Shown here: positions 15,881 through 24,385 of the stretch, in pieces
Layout: each line of letters begins with the position of its first letter
Numbering within the stretch: the stretch's first letter is position 1
Source of the DNA: CAIKMD01 sp035552195
GTDB taxonomy: Bacteria; Pseudomonadota; Alphaproteobacteria; ATCC43930; CGMCC-115725
Length of the DNA: 64,000 nt
Direction: 5' to 3'
NCBI GenBank assembly: GCA_035552195.1
Contig: DASZLU010000149.1
Location: forward strand, 11,057 to 75,056
Notes under the pieces: generated by a model
What the model saw: the letters and a program-made list of their open reading frames with translations, nothing else
Told to the model about the DNA's origin: nothing
Database searches by the model: none
Translations under genes and position numbers: made by a program

Positions 15881-16840
15881 ATGGCCAAGATCGTTTTCGC
15901 CGTCGGTAGTTCGCATGGGCCGATGATTCAAAGCCCGGTCGAGGGCTGGGCGCGGCTCGGCGACGGCGACACGCGCGATCCGCGTTTCGATTACCAGGCA
16001 CTGGTAAAGAGCGCCAAGCCCGGCCTCGAGAAGGAGATCGCCAACGATGTCCAGCGCACGCGGCACGCGGCCGCGCGCGCTGGCATGGCAACGCTGACGC
16101 GACGCATCGCCGACGCCAAGCCCGATGTCGTGGTGATGGTGAGCAACGCGCATCGCATCCGCCGCAGCGAGCCGCATCCGGTCTTCGGCATCATGCGCGG
16201 CGAAAGCTTCCCGGTATTGGAGCGCGCGATCGAGAATTACAATCCCGACGCACGCTTCGCCGAGGGAGAGCGCGAGACGGTGCCGACCAGCATGACGCCC
16301 GGTCATCCCGCGCTTGCGACGGCGCTGCTCACCGGGCTGATCGATGACGGATTCGATGTTGCGTCGATCGAGCAGGTTCCCGAAGGCGCCGTGCTCGATG
16401 ACGCATACTCTTTCGCTTACGAATGGCTCTTTGCCGGACGCAAGATTCCGCTGGTGCCTTTCCTCCTCAGCCGCGACCTGCCGAACCAGGCCAACGCAAA
16501 CCGCTGCTACGATCTTGGTGTCGCCCTGCGGCGCTGCATCGAATCATCGCCGCTCGATGTGCGGGTCGGCCTCGTCGCTTCGGGTGGCTTGAGCCATCAG
16601 GTCATGGACGAGGAACTCGACCGGATGGTTGTCGCTGCCCTGGTTGCGGGCGATGCGCCAAAGCTGCGCGCGCTGTCGCGCGAGCGTTTGAACCGCGGGC
16701 CGGGCACGCCGGAAATCCTCAACTGGGTCGCGGTCGCCGGAGCGATGGCGCCCGAGACGATGACTCTGGTCGACTACCTGCCGTGCTACCGCTCGCTCGC
16801 CGGCACCGGCCACGGTGTGACCTTTGGGTATTGGCGGTAG
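15881..16840 (+). CDS. Class III extradiol ring-cleavage dioxygenase, LigB-type
   Basis: A 319-residue member of the LigB superfamily, which cleaves catechol-type rings next to the hydroxyls using Fe(II). Aligned by eye to protocatechuate 4,5-dioxygenase beta, the iron ligands are His12 (SSHGP), His91 (SNAHR) and probably Glu278 (TPEILNW), and the catalytic acid/base is His239 (GGLSHQ). The usual NDH block reads NAH. No LigA-type small subunit is nearby, so it may work alone or use a distant partner. It lies downstream of the ACMSD-like gene in the same direction and divergent from the Rieske oxygenase. The ring substrate is unknown. Confidence 0.87.
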   Translation: MAKIVFAVGSSHGPMIQSPVEGWARLGDGDTRDPRFDYQALVKSAKPGLEKEIANDVQRTRHAAARAGMATLTRRIADAKPDVVVMVSNAHRIRRSEPHPVFGIMRGESFPVLERAIENYNPDARFAEGERETVPTSMTPGHPALATALLTGLIDDGFDVASIEQVPEGAVLDDAYSFAYEWLFAGRKIPLVPFLLSRDLPNQANANRCYDLGVALRRCIESSPLDVRVGLVASGGLSHQVMDEELDRMVVAALVAGDAPKLRALSRERLNRGPGTPEILNWVAVAGAMAPETMTLVDYLPCYRSLAGTGHGVTFGYWR

Positions 16841-16896
16841 GCGCGCTCGTTTTAATTTTTTGTTGTCACCCGCGAACTTGTTCCGAGGGTCTTTGG

Positions 16897-18123
16897 CTAA
16901 TCGTCGCTCGCGAAAGCTTGCTCAGCGGTCCCTCGTCTCATCGCTTTGCCTAGCGCGTCGACGGCTGGGATGTCATCGGCGAAAATGCGAGCGTTAGGCG
17001 CCGAAGCGCCGGCGGCGAAGCGTAAGCCCCGCACCAACGGCGCCGCGATTGCAAGCGCCACGAAAAGCGGCGCGAGCCGTCCGATCGGATACACAACCGG
17101 CGGCGTGATCAAAGGCATCGCCCAGGCGAGTAGTGCGATAATCACTTCGCCGCGATGAAAACCGTGCTCGAGGCCGTGAACGAACAACAGCGAAGCGGCG
17201 AAGGCGAGGAGGAGGGAATCGTAGCCTGTCACATGCGGCGCGGCGAGTACGATGGCGGCGAACAACACGGAGAGCCGCAGCTCGTCGCACATCGGGCTAC
17301 GCCAACTCGCATAAACGGCGGCGGCGGCACTTATCGTGGCGAGTGCTTGCAGCGCGGTGGCGAGGATAGGCGTGGCCCCGAGTAGGGTCGCGCAAGCAAA
17401 GACGCTGACGCCGGCGAGGCGGCCTTTGAGGACAGCCGGTGCCAGACCGCCTGTGCCAGCCGTCAGCGCGAACCAGGAGTGCCATGCGTTAGCGCCGAAG
17501 ATCAGCAAGCTGATCAGCATGAGCGCCGCACCCGTTGCCGCTGCGCTGGCCAAGGTCTTCCAGCACCGCGCAGCGATCAGCGCGACCGGCACCAGGAGCG
17601 CGAGCTGGGGCTTATAAGCCAAGAGGCCGAAGAGAATTCCTGCCACGATTGGGCGACGCCGCAACAGCATCGCGCCGCCGCCGAGCAGCGCGGCGGAGAG
17701 GAACGCGTTTTGGCCGAGATAAAAATTGATCATCGCCGCCGGACTTAGGAACACGGCAAGCACATGGATCACGCGCCGCTCGCCCGCCCCGCTCCAGAGC
17801 GCGGCGACGAAGGCGAGGAAGGTCGCGAGCAAGAACGCGACGCAGCCGAAGCCCCAGGATAAGAAGCCGAAAGGCCACAAGAGCAGCAGGAAGGATGGCG
17901 GGTAGAGCCATGGGTGACCCGCGAGCGGCCACCCCGCGACCATCGCCTGCCAGCTTCCTAGTTCAAGGTAGCGGGTCGCGGCTGTATAGAAGACAGCCCA
18001 ATCCTGGAACGGATTGGCGTTGAAAGCCGGCGCGGTCGACCACCAACCATAGAAGCAAAGCGTGGCGCAAAAAAAGGCGGCAATTCCAAGAGAACGCTGC
18101 GCTTGGGGCGTTAATTGGTTCAT
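16897..18123 (-). CDS. Integral membrane glycosyltransferase, GT87/DUF2029-like
   Basis: A 408-residue protein with about ten hydrophobic segments. After the first membrane span it has FQDWAVFYTAA, whose Asp is the expected catalytic residue of GT-C fold enzymes, and then WLYPPSFLLLLWPFGFL, a hallmark of the DUF2029/GT87 group. Members transfer sugars such as mannose from polyprenyl phosphates to periplasmic acceptors. It is convergent with the LigB gene. The neighbours do not suggest a specific glycan. Another membrane glycosyltransferase of a different family lies at 22787-24385. Confidence 0.82.
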   Translation of the reverse strand: MNQLTPQAQRSLGIAAFFCATLCFYGWWSTAPAFNANPFQDWAVFYTAATRYLELGSWQAMVAGWPLAGHPWLYPPSFLLLLWPFGFLSWGFGCVAFLLATFLAFVAALWSGAGERRVIHVLAVFLSPAAMINFYLGQNAFLSAALLGGGAMLLRRRPIVAGILFGLLAYKPQLALLVPVALIAARCWKTLASAAATGAALMLISLLIFGANAWHSWFALTAGTGGLAPAVLKGRLAGVSVFACATLLGATPILATALQALATISAAAAVYASWRSPMCDELRLSVLFAAIVLAAPHVTGYDSLLLAFAASLLFVHGLEHGFHRGEVIIALLAWAMPLITPPVVYPIGRLAPLFVALAIAAPLVRGLRFAAGASAPNARIFADDIPAVDALGKAMRRGTAEQAFASDD

Positions 18124-18271
18124 ACGCCCTGTATAGTAGCTATATTTCTTTATGATCTACTAAACCGAATCTATTGCTCCTTATGATAGTCTCAAGGTTC
18201 TATTGATCAATGACGGGGGGGTATCAAGCTGCCGTGTCGTGACCGACCGCACCACGATGTTTAATAAGAAA

Positions 18272-20353
18272 TTACCCCGACCGGATGTATTTAACCGCTT
18301 GATCGCGCCCGAAGAGGTAAAGCAGTGTTACCAGCGCTTTACCGCGTGGACCCGCGAGATGGGGGTCACGGGTCAAGATGAGCTGCACATCGTCGCGCGC
18401 GATGGCGAGCAGTTCGCCATGCACGGCAAGATCGGCGAGTTTCATCTCGGGCATGCCGCTTTGCCGCGTGCCGAGTACTTCGCCGGCGCCGCGCAGACGG
18501 AGATCTTCTTCGGCGATGCGGAAGCCGTCGTCGCTTTCGCGCAGGATCGAGAGCCGCGCTTTCGCGGTCTCGCCGAGCGGCGGCGTGTAGAGCAGCAAGC
18601 AGCTCGATTGCTGATCGTTGCGGCCGATGCGGCCGCGAAGCTGATGGAGCTGCGCTAGGCCGAAGCGCTCGGCATGCTCGATCACCATCACCGTTGCCTC
18701 GGGTACGTCGACGCCGACTTCGACGACGGTGGTCGCGACCAGCAGATCGATGCCGGCGCCGGCGAATTGTTCCATCACGCGGTTGCGCTCGTCGCCTTTC
18801 ATCTGGCCGTGCACCAGACCGACGCGCTCGCCGAAGCGTTTCTGCAATTCTTTGAAGCGGTCGGTCGCGGCTTTGAGGTCGCTGAGCTCGGATTCCTCGA
18901 CCAGCGGACAGATCCAGTAGATCTTGGTGCCGCTGGCGATGGCGCGGTCGACGGCCTGGATCACTTCGCCCAAGCGATCGATCGGCAAAGTCACCGTCTT
19001 GATCGGCTTGCGGCCGGCGGGCTTTTCGGTGAGCTTGGATGAATCGAGATCGCCATAAGCCGTCAGCATCAAGGTGCGCGGGATCGGCGTGGCGGTCATC
19101 ACCAGTATATCGACGCCGTTGCCTTTCTCTGCCAGCAGCATCCGCTGCTCGACGCCGAAGCGATGCTGCTCGTCGATGATGGCGAGGGCGAGGTCCTTGT
19201 ATTCGACGTCGTCGGAGAACAGCGCATGCGTGCCGACGACGATATCGACATCGCCTTGCGCCAGGAGATGAAGCAATTGCGTGCGCGGCTTGCCTTTCTC
19301 GCGGCCGGTCAGGAGCGCGATCTTGAGGCCGGAGCCTTGCGCGAGCTGCGTCAAGGTCGCGTGATGCTGGCGGGCGAGCAATTCCGTCGGCGCCATGAAG
19401 GCCGCTTGAGCGCCGGTCTCGACCGCGTCGAGCATCGCCGCCAGAGCGACGACCGTCTTGCCGCTGCCGACATCGCCTTGCAGCAGCCGCATCATGCGAA
19501 TCGGCTGGCGCATGTCGTTGGTGATTTCGTCGATCGCGGTTTGCTGCGAGCGCGTCAGGCTGAAGGGCAGGGTAGCAAGTACCTTGCGCCGCAGATCGCC
19601 TTTGGCGATGAGCGGGCGCCCGGCGACACGCTTCACATGCTCGCGCATCAAGGCGAGAGCAAGCTGATTGGCGAGCAACTCGTCGAAGGCGAGCCGCTGA
19701 CGCGGCAGAGTCAGCGGCAACAGCGCATCATCGCTTTCGGGCGCGTGCACGGCGCCAAGCGCCTCGCGCCACGGCTGCCATTTCCGTCGGTCGACAAAGG
19801 CCGGATCGAGCCATTCCTCCAGCTTGGGCGCGCGCGCGAGCGCGCCGTCGACAGCGCGGCCGAGGATACGCGGCGTCAGGCCTTGGGTCAGCCCATAGAC
19901 CGGCTCGATTGGTTTGAGGGTCTCGGCTTCCTCGGGCGCGACGATGTGATCAGGATGGGTGATCTGGATCTGGTTGTTGTAGTGCTCGACCTTGCCCGAG
20001 ATGATGCGCGTCTCGCCGAGCGGCAATTGCTTCTCGATCCAATCGCCTTGCACATGGAAGAACACGAGGAAGAGAAAGCCGGTCTCGTCGCGACAGCGCA
20101 CGCGGTAAGGTTGGCGCTGGTTATGCGGCTTTTGATGCTGGTCGACGGTGACGGTGAGCGTGGCGATCTCGCCGTCCTTGGCCTCGATCACCTTGGGCCG
20201 ATGGCGGCGGTCGATGAGGCCGGTTGGCAGATGCCAGAGCAGGTCCACCACCAGCGGCGCGCCGAGCTTCTCGAACATCTTGCCCAAGCGCGGTCCCACG
20301 CCTTTGAGCGCGGTCACCGAGGCAAAGAGGGGGTTAAGCTGAGTGGGACGCAA
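18272..20353 (-). CDS. recG: ATP-dependent DNA helicase RecG
   Basis: A 693-residue protein of usual RecG length. It has the N-terminal wedge/OB region (GVGPRLGKMFEKLGAPLVVDLLWHLP), Walker A GDVGSGKT, the helicase box DEQHRFG, TATPIPRTL, and the C-terminal QLRGRIGR and LRLRGAGEVLGTRQSG motifs. It remodels stalled replication forks and branched DNA. The start is TTG 20353, giving MRPTQLNPLF, as expected for the family. It is divergent from a MetE-like gene. In many alphaproteobacteria recG lies next to sdhE-mfd; here those genes are about 18 kb away (see findings). Confidence 0.97.
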   Translation of the reverse strand: MRPTQLNPLFASVTALKGVGPRLGKMFEKLGAPLVVDLLWHLPTGLIDRRHRPKVIEAKDGEIATLTVTVDQHQKPHNQRQPYRVRCRDETGFLFLVFFHVQGDWIEKQLPLGETRIISGKVEHYNNQIQITHPDHIVAPEEAETLKPIEPVYGLTQGLTPRILGRAVDGALARAPKLEEWLDPAFVDRRKWQPWREALGAVHAPESDDALLPLTLPRQRLAFDELLANQLALALMREHVKRVAGRPLIAKGDLRRKVLATLPFSLTRSQQTAIDEITNDMRQPIRMMRLLQGDVGSGKTVVALAAMLDAVETGAQAAFMAPTELLARQHHATLTQLAQGSGLKIALLTGREKGKPRTQLLHLLAQGDVDIVVGTHALFSDDVEYKDLALAIIDEQHRFGVEQRMLLAEKGNGVDILVMTATPIPRTLMLTAYGDLDSSKLTEKPAGRKPIKTVTLPIDRLGEVIQAVDRAIASGTKIYWICPLVEESELSDLKAATDRFKELQKRFGERVGLVHGQMKGDERNRVMEQFAGAGIDLLVATTVVEVGVDVPEATVMVIEHAERFGLAQLHQLRGRIGRNDQQSSCLLLYTPPLGETAKARLSILRESDDGFRIAEEDLRLRGAGEVLGTRQSGMPEMKLADLAVHGELLAIARDDVQLILTRDPHLAGPRGKALVTLLYLFGRDQAVKYIRSG

Positions 20354-20432
20354 GGCTGGGGGATGGGTTGGGCGTTTCGGGTTGCGCGATCGGGTTTACG
20401 CTGCAACGATAAAAGGAACGGGAGGAAAAATC

Positions 20433-21578
20433 ATGCAGCGCAGCGATAAGAAAATTCTGGCCAGCCATGTCGGCAGCCTGCCCTATCTCGTGGAACTCGA
20501 CAAAGCCGCACCGGATTATCCGGCGAAGCTGGCCGGTGCGGTGACCGCCGTCGTCGAGAAGCAGCGGGACTGCGGCCTCGACATCATCAACGAGGGCGAA
20601 TACGCCAAGGGCGGCGATTGGCTCTCCTATATCGAAGACCGCTTCGGCGGCTTTGACGCGCGGCCGCCCAAGCCGGGCGCGGTGCATCTCCTGGCGCAAG
20701 GCAAGGACCGCGCCGATTTTGCCGAGTACTATCGATACGCGACCGAGAAGGGCACGCTGTTCTACGAGCCAGGCGGGCTGATCCGCCGCATGCGGCCGAG
20801 CTGGGTTTGCACCGGCCCGATCACCTACAAGGCCGAGGCGGCGCTGAAGCGCGAAATCGCGCTGCTCAAAGAGGCGCTGAAGCCGGGCGAGGAAGGCTTC
20901 ATCACCACGACGGCGCCGGCGAGCCTCGAGCCCTATCGCGACAACGAATTCTACAAGAGCGAAGAGGAATTCCTCGTCGGCATCGCGAACGCCATGCGCG
21001 TCGAATACAAGGCGATCGTCGATGCCGGCTTCGTGCTGCAGGTCGACGATGCGTGGCTGCCCGCGCTCTGGGATCGCATCGGCATGGAGATGGGTCTCGC
21101 GGCGTTCAAGAAGCGCTGCATGCTGCGCGTCGAGATCCTGAACGATGCGCTCAAAGGCATTCCCGAAGACCGCGTCCGCTATCATCTCTGCTGGGGCAGC
21201 TGGCATGGGCCGCATGCCTATGATCTCGAGATGAAGGATTTCGTCGATGTGATGCTGGCGGTGACGGCCGGCGCCTATTCTTTCGAGGCGGCGAATGCGC
21301 GGCACGAACACGAATACGCCGTGTGGGAAAGCGTGAAGCTGCCTGCCGGCAAAATCGTGCTGCCCGGCGTCATCACGCATTCCACCGACGTGATCGAGCA
21401 TCCCGAGCTGATCGCGCAACGCATTATCCGCTTCGCCAAAGCCGTCGGCAAAGAAAACGTCATCGCCTGCGCCGATTGCGGCTTCGGCGGCCGCTCGCAT
21501 CCGCAAATCGCCTGGGCGAAACTGAAAGCTCTCGGCGACGGCGCGGCGCTCGCGACGAAGGAATTGCGCTATGCCTAA
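20433..21578 (+). CDS. Cobalamin-independent methionine synthase-like (MetE C-terminal/UROD fold) protein
   Basis: A 381-residue protein with the barrel fold of the MetE catalytic domain but no N-terminal MetE half. ATG 20433 follows GGGAGG; the frame is open for 30 further codons upstream. Likely zinc ligands are His in CWGSWHG and Cys in ADCGFGG. Proteins of this type have been linked to methyl transfer to homocysteine from small methyl donors, and also to other thiol-methyl chemistry. It is divergent from recG and convergent with a second, distant member of the same superfamily. The substrate is unknown. Confidence 0.82.
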   Translation: MQRSDKKILASHVGSLPYLVELDKAAPDYPAKLAGAVTAVVEKQRDCGLDIINEGEYAKGGDWLSYIEDRFGGFDARPPKPGAVHLLAQGKDRADFAEYYRYATEKGTLFYEPGGLIRRMRPSWVCTGPITYKAEAALKREIALLKEALKPGEEGFITTTAPASLEPYRDNEFYKSEEEFLVGIANAMRVEYKAIVDAGFVLQVDDAWLPALWDRIGMEMGLAAFKKRCMLRVEILNDALKGIPEDRVRYHLCWGSWHGPHAYDLEMKDFVDVMLAVTAGAYSFEAANARHEHEYAVWESVKLPAGKIVLPGVITHSTDVIEHPELIAQRIIRFAKAVGKENVIACADCGFGGRSHPQIAWAKLKALGDGAALATKELRYA

Positions 21579-21611
21579 TTCCTACCGTCACAGCAATGAC
21601 GGCGTTGGGTC

Positions 21612-22661
21612 CTACGTGCGGGCGTCCGCGAGCTTCGCGTGCGCCGCCAGTAACTCGGGGAATGTCGCGGGGTTGCCGCGGGCCATGCCGCATTCGGTGC
21701 CGATGCCGTCGACTTTGGCGTGACGCCTGGCGGTCGCGAGGCGGCTGGCGTTGCCGGCTTCATCGTCGCGGTGAACGAGGCCGAGATAGAGATCGGTCTC
21801 GGGCTTTAGTTTCAGCTTTTCGAGCGGCACGTAGAAGGCTTCGTCGGTGCGCGGCTTCGGCACCGGCAGGTGGAAGAACTCGATCGGCCGCTTCACGCTG
21901 GCGCTGACGGCGTTGACCATCTCGACCATCAGCCCAGCATCTTTCGGCTGCACCATGTGCTCGTCGGCCGGGCTTCCGTAGCAGAGGTGATAGCCGAGAT
22001 CGACAGCGCGCGGGATCGCGTCGCCGATCTTGGTCAGCACATCGATCGCCTCGGTACGGAAATCGACCGGACCGGCGTCGTAATAGCCTTCCCAGGCGAG
22101 GACTTCCTGGCAGACATCCCATTGGATCGCGAGTTTGTCGCTGGGGATGGCCGCGACCATCTTCGCGACTTCGCCCTCGAAGTGATCGACGAGGGCCGAC
22201 AGCGTGCGCGGCCGATCGCTCGGCACCATGTTGTTGTAGGTTGGCGCGATCGGTGTCGGCAGCGACACCTGGAATTTGACGTCGGCACGGATTGCGCCGG
22301 CTTTCTGCATCTGCTCGAAGATTTTCCACGACGCGATGGCCATGTCGCCATAATTGGTGACGAAGCCGCGCGCCGCGGGGACCTGGCCCGGCTTGATGCG
22401 CAAGCGCGGGATCTCGCGCACGACCTTGCCGTCCCATTGCTTGAATTGGAATGGCGGCTCGTCTTTCGCGAGTTCGATCGCGGGATTCTCTGCGAGGACG
22501 TCCTGCAGGAAGCGGATCCAGCTTTTGCGGATGCCGGTCTCGCCATCGGGCAGCCGCGCGAGATGCGGGCCGGCGCTTTGCGAGAGCGTCCTGAACACAG
22601 TCTCGCCGTCGGGCAGCGGAATGCTGCCGACAAAATGGATGATCGGCTTGGTTGCGCTCAT
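21612..22661 (-). CDS. MetE C-terminal/UROD-fold protein, second type
   Basis: A 349-residue barrel protein starting at ATG 22661 (GGGAGGAAC upstream). The start HFVGSIPLPDGETVF, the segment WDVCQEVLAWEGYY, the block LGYHLCYGSP and the final GIGTECGMARGNP with a likely zinc cysteine all fit the MetE/UROD superfamily. It is very different from its convergent neighbour at 20433-21578 despite the shared fold. Such single-domain members are often of unknown function. A role in methyl-group removal from methylated substrates is possible but not shown. Confidence 0.75.
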   Translation of the reverse strand: MSATKPIIHFVGSIPLPDGETVFRTLSQSAGPHLARLPDGETGIRKSWIRFLQDVLAENPAIELAKDEPPFQFKQWDGKVVREIPRLRIKPGQVPAARGFVTNYGDMAIASWKIFEQMQKAGAIRADVKFQVSLPTPIAPTYNNMVPSDRPRTLSALVDHFEGEVAKMVAAIPSDKLAIQWDVCQEVLAWEGYYDAGPVDFRTEAIDVLTKIGDAIPRAVDLGYHLCYGSPADEHMVQPKDAGLMVEMVNAVSASVKRPIEFFHLPVPKPRTDEAFYVPLEKLKLKPETDLYLGLVHRDDEAGNASRLATARRHAKVDGIGTECGMARGNPATFPELLAAHAKLADART

Positions 22662-22786
22662 CGGAAATGTTCCTCCCTTGGTTTGAGTTAACTGTAGCGC
22701 GGGCCGCCACAACTGCCTATGCGCCGCGTTTTTTTGGCGATGGACGCAGCGTTTGGGGCACGGCCTGTGTTTTGCATCGTATGTAG

Positions 22787-24385
22787 ATGAGAGGGGACCG
22801 CGTGCGTGGTTGGGTCCCGCGTTCGTTGGTTAGGGCAATGCAATTAATGCCGCGCCGAATCGCATTCGACCATTTTGCTGCGTGGGGCCCGCCGCTCGCC
22901 GTCGGCATCATGGCTCTGGCGCTGCGGTTGCACGGGTTGGACGCGAAGCCGCTTTGGCTCGACGAAGTCTCGACATTGCATCGCGCCACCATTGGCTTTT
23001 CAGCCATGGTTACCGAGTCGCTCCACAGCAAGCATTATCCGACTTATTTCACGCTGATATGGCTGGTCGTGAAGCTCGGCGGCGCGTCGACCTGGCTCTT
23101 GCGGCTGCCCTCGGCAGTGTTCGGTGCCATTGAGGCGGCGCTGATCGTCGTGATCGGCCGCGAAGCCGATAAGCCGCGCACCGGGATCGCCGCCGGGGTG
23201 CTGCTCGGTTTTTCACCCTTCGACGTACAATACGGACAGGAGGCACGCTCCTACACGTTGGTCGCGGCGCTGATTCTGGCAGCGCTGTGGGGGTTGGTGC
23301 GCCTGGCACGGCGGGCTGCCGCGCGAGAGCCGCAAGCGGGCAGCTACCAACCAGGTTGGTGGGGCGCGTGGCTCGCTTATGGCGGCGGCACGCTGGCGGC
23401 GCTCTGCGTGCTCAACGTTGCCGTGCCCTGGCTTGTCGCTTCGAATATCGCGGCTTTGGTGATCGCGTGGCAGGCCCCAGCGCGTCGATTCTTCTTGCGG
23501 CGCTGGGCCGTGACCCAGGCGGTGATCCTTGCGCTATGGTTGCCGGCGCTGGCCGCGGTCGCCTATCTCAGCAAGGGTGCCGCGCTCGAAGGGCCGGGCT
23601 GGGCGCTGCCGGAGAAATGGGCGGCGCTGTGGGCGATCATCGGCCCGGTGTACCTCGATCGCATCTCGGCTTTCATCACCTTCGATACGCTGCCGGCGGC
23701 GGTGCCCGGCTTGTCGGTGGTGATCGCAGCGCTGGCGGCTTATGGGGCGTGGCGGCTGCGACAGAAGTCGCATGCGCTGATCGTGATTGGCTGCGCCGCC
23801 TGCGTGTTGCCACTGCTGTTGCTGCTCGTGTCGCGCGTCACGCCGGTGCTGGTGCCGCGGTATTTTGCTTGGAGCGCGGCGCCGTTCTTTATCCTCGCCG
23901 GTGCCGGCATCGCGCGCCTGACCTCATGGCGCTACGCCGGCGCGGTGGCCGCGTTCGTGCTGGTCGCGCTGATCAATCTCGAGCCCTACTACCATGCGGA
24001 GACCAAGCCGCGCTGGGACCTCGCCGATGCGCGGCTGGCGCAGGAGACCCAGCCGGGCGATGTCGTGCTGTTCAATTCCTGGGACGCGTATTACGTCGCG
24101 ACCACCCTCGGCCAGCAGAGCGGGCTTGATCCGCGGCAAGTAACGATGACATGGGAGCCTAACGACGCGGCGCGGTTCGAGCCGGGTCACGCGCTGTGGG
24201 TCGTGTTCGGGCGCGCGGGGCAGGGCAAGATGGAGCGGCCGGCGGATTACGTCACGCTGTTGTCGCAGCTCGGCCGGCCGGCGAGCGAGGAGCAGATTGG
24301 CCGCTACATCACAATCTGGCGCTTTTCGTCGCCCGATGCGGTGGCGAATGCCGCGCCTCCCAGCCCGAGCGGGACGGGTAATTAG
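22787..24385 (+). CDS. Membrane glycosyltransferase, GT39/PMT_2-like
   Basis: A 532-residue multi-span protein. The first loop has LWLDEVSTLHRAT with the acidic residue expected to be catalytic in GT-C enzymes, followed by HSKHYPTYFTLIWL and FDVQYGQEARSYTL, typical of the PMT_2 family (dolichyl/polyprenyl-phosphate sugar transferases such as ArnT relatives). The likely true start is GTG 22802, which has GAGGGG six bases before it; ATG 22787 lacks a ribosome site. The stop overlaps by three bases the stop of the convergent beta-helix gene. The acceptor is unknown. Confidence 0.85.
   Translation: MRGDRVRGWVPRSLVRAMQLMPRRIAFDHFAAWGPPLAVGIMALALRLHGLDAKPLWLDEVSTLHRATIGFSAMVTESLHSKHYPTYFTLIWLVVKLGGASTWLLRLPSAVFGAIEAALIVVIGREADKPRTGIAAGVLLGFSPFDVQYGQEARSYTLVAALILAALWGLVRLARRAAAREPQAGSYQPGWWGAWLAYGGGTLAALCVLNVAVPWLVASNIAALVIAWQAPARRFFLRRWAVTQAVILALWLPALAAVAYLSKGAALEGPGWALPEKWAALWAIIGPVYLDRISAFITFDTLPAAVPGLSVVIAALAAYGAWRLRQKSHALIVIGCAACVLPLLLLLVSRVTPVLVPRYFAWSAAPFFILAGAGIARLTSWRYAGAVAAFVLVALINLEPYYHAETKPRWDLADARLAQETQPGDVVLFNSWDAYYVATTLGQQSGLDPRQVTMTWEPNDAARFEPGHALWVVFGRAGQGKMERPADYVTLLSQLGRPASEEQIGRYITIWRFSSPDAVANAAPPSPSGTGN

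Noticed and set aside
16864..16935. A possible further repeat copy (GTCACCCGCGAACTTGTTCCGAGGGTC...)
   Set aside because: It resembles a repeat type seen in this group, but the arms are not complementary enough to call, and part lies in the GT87 coding region.
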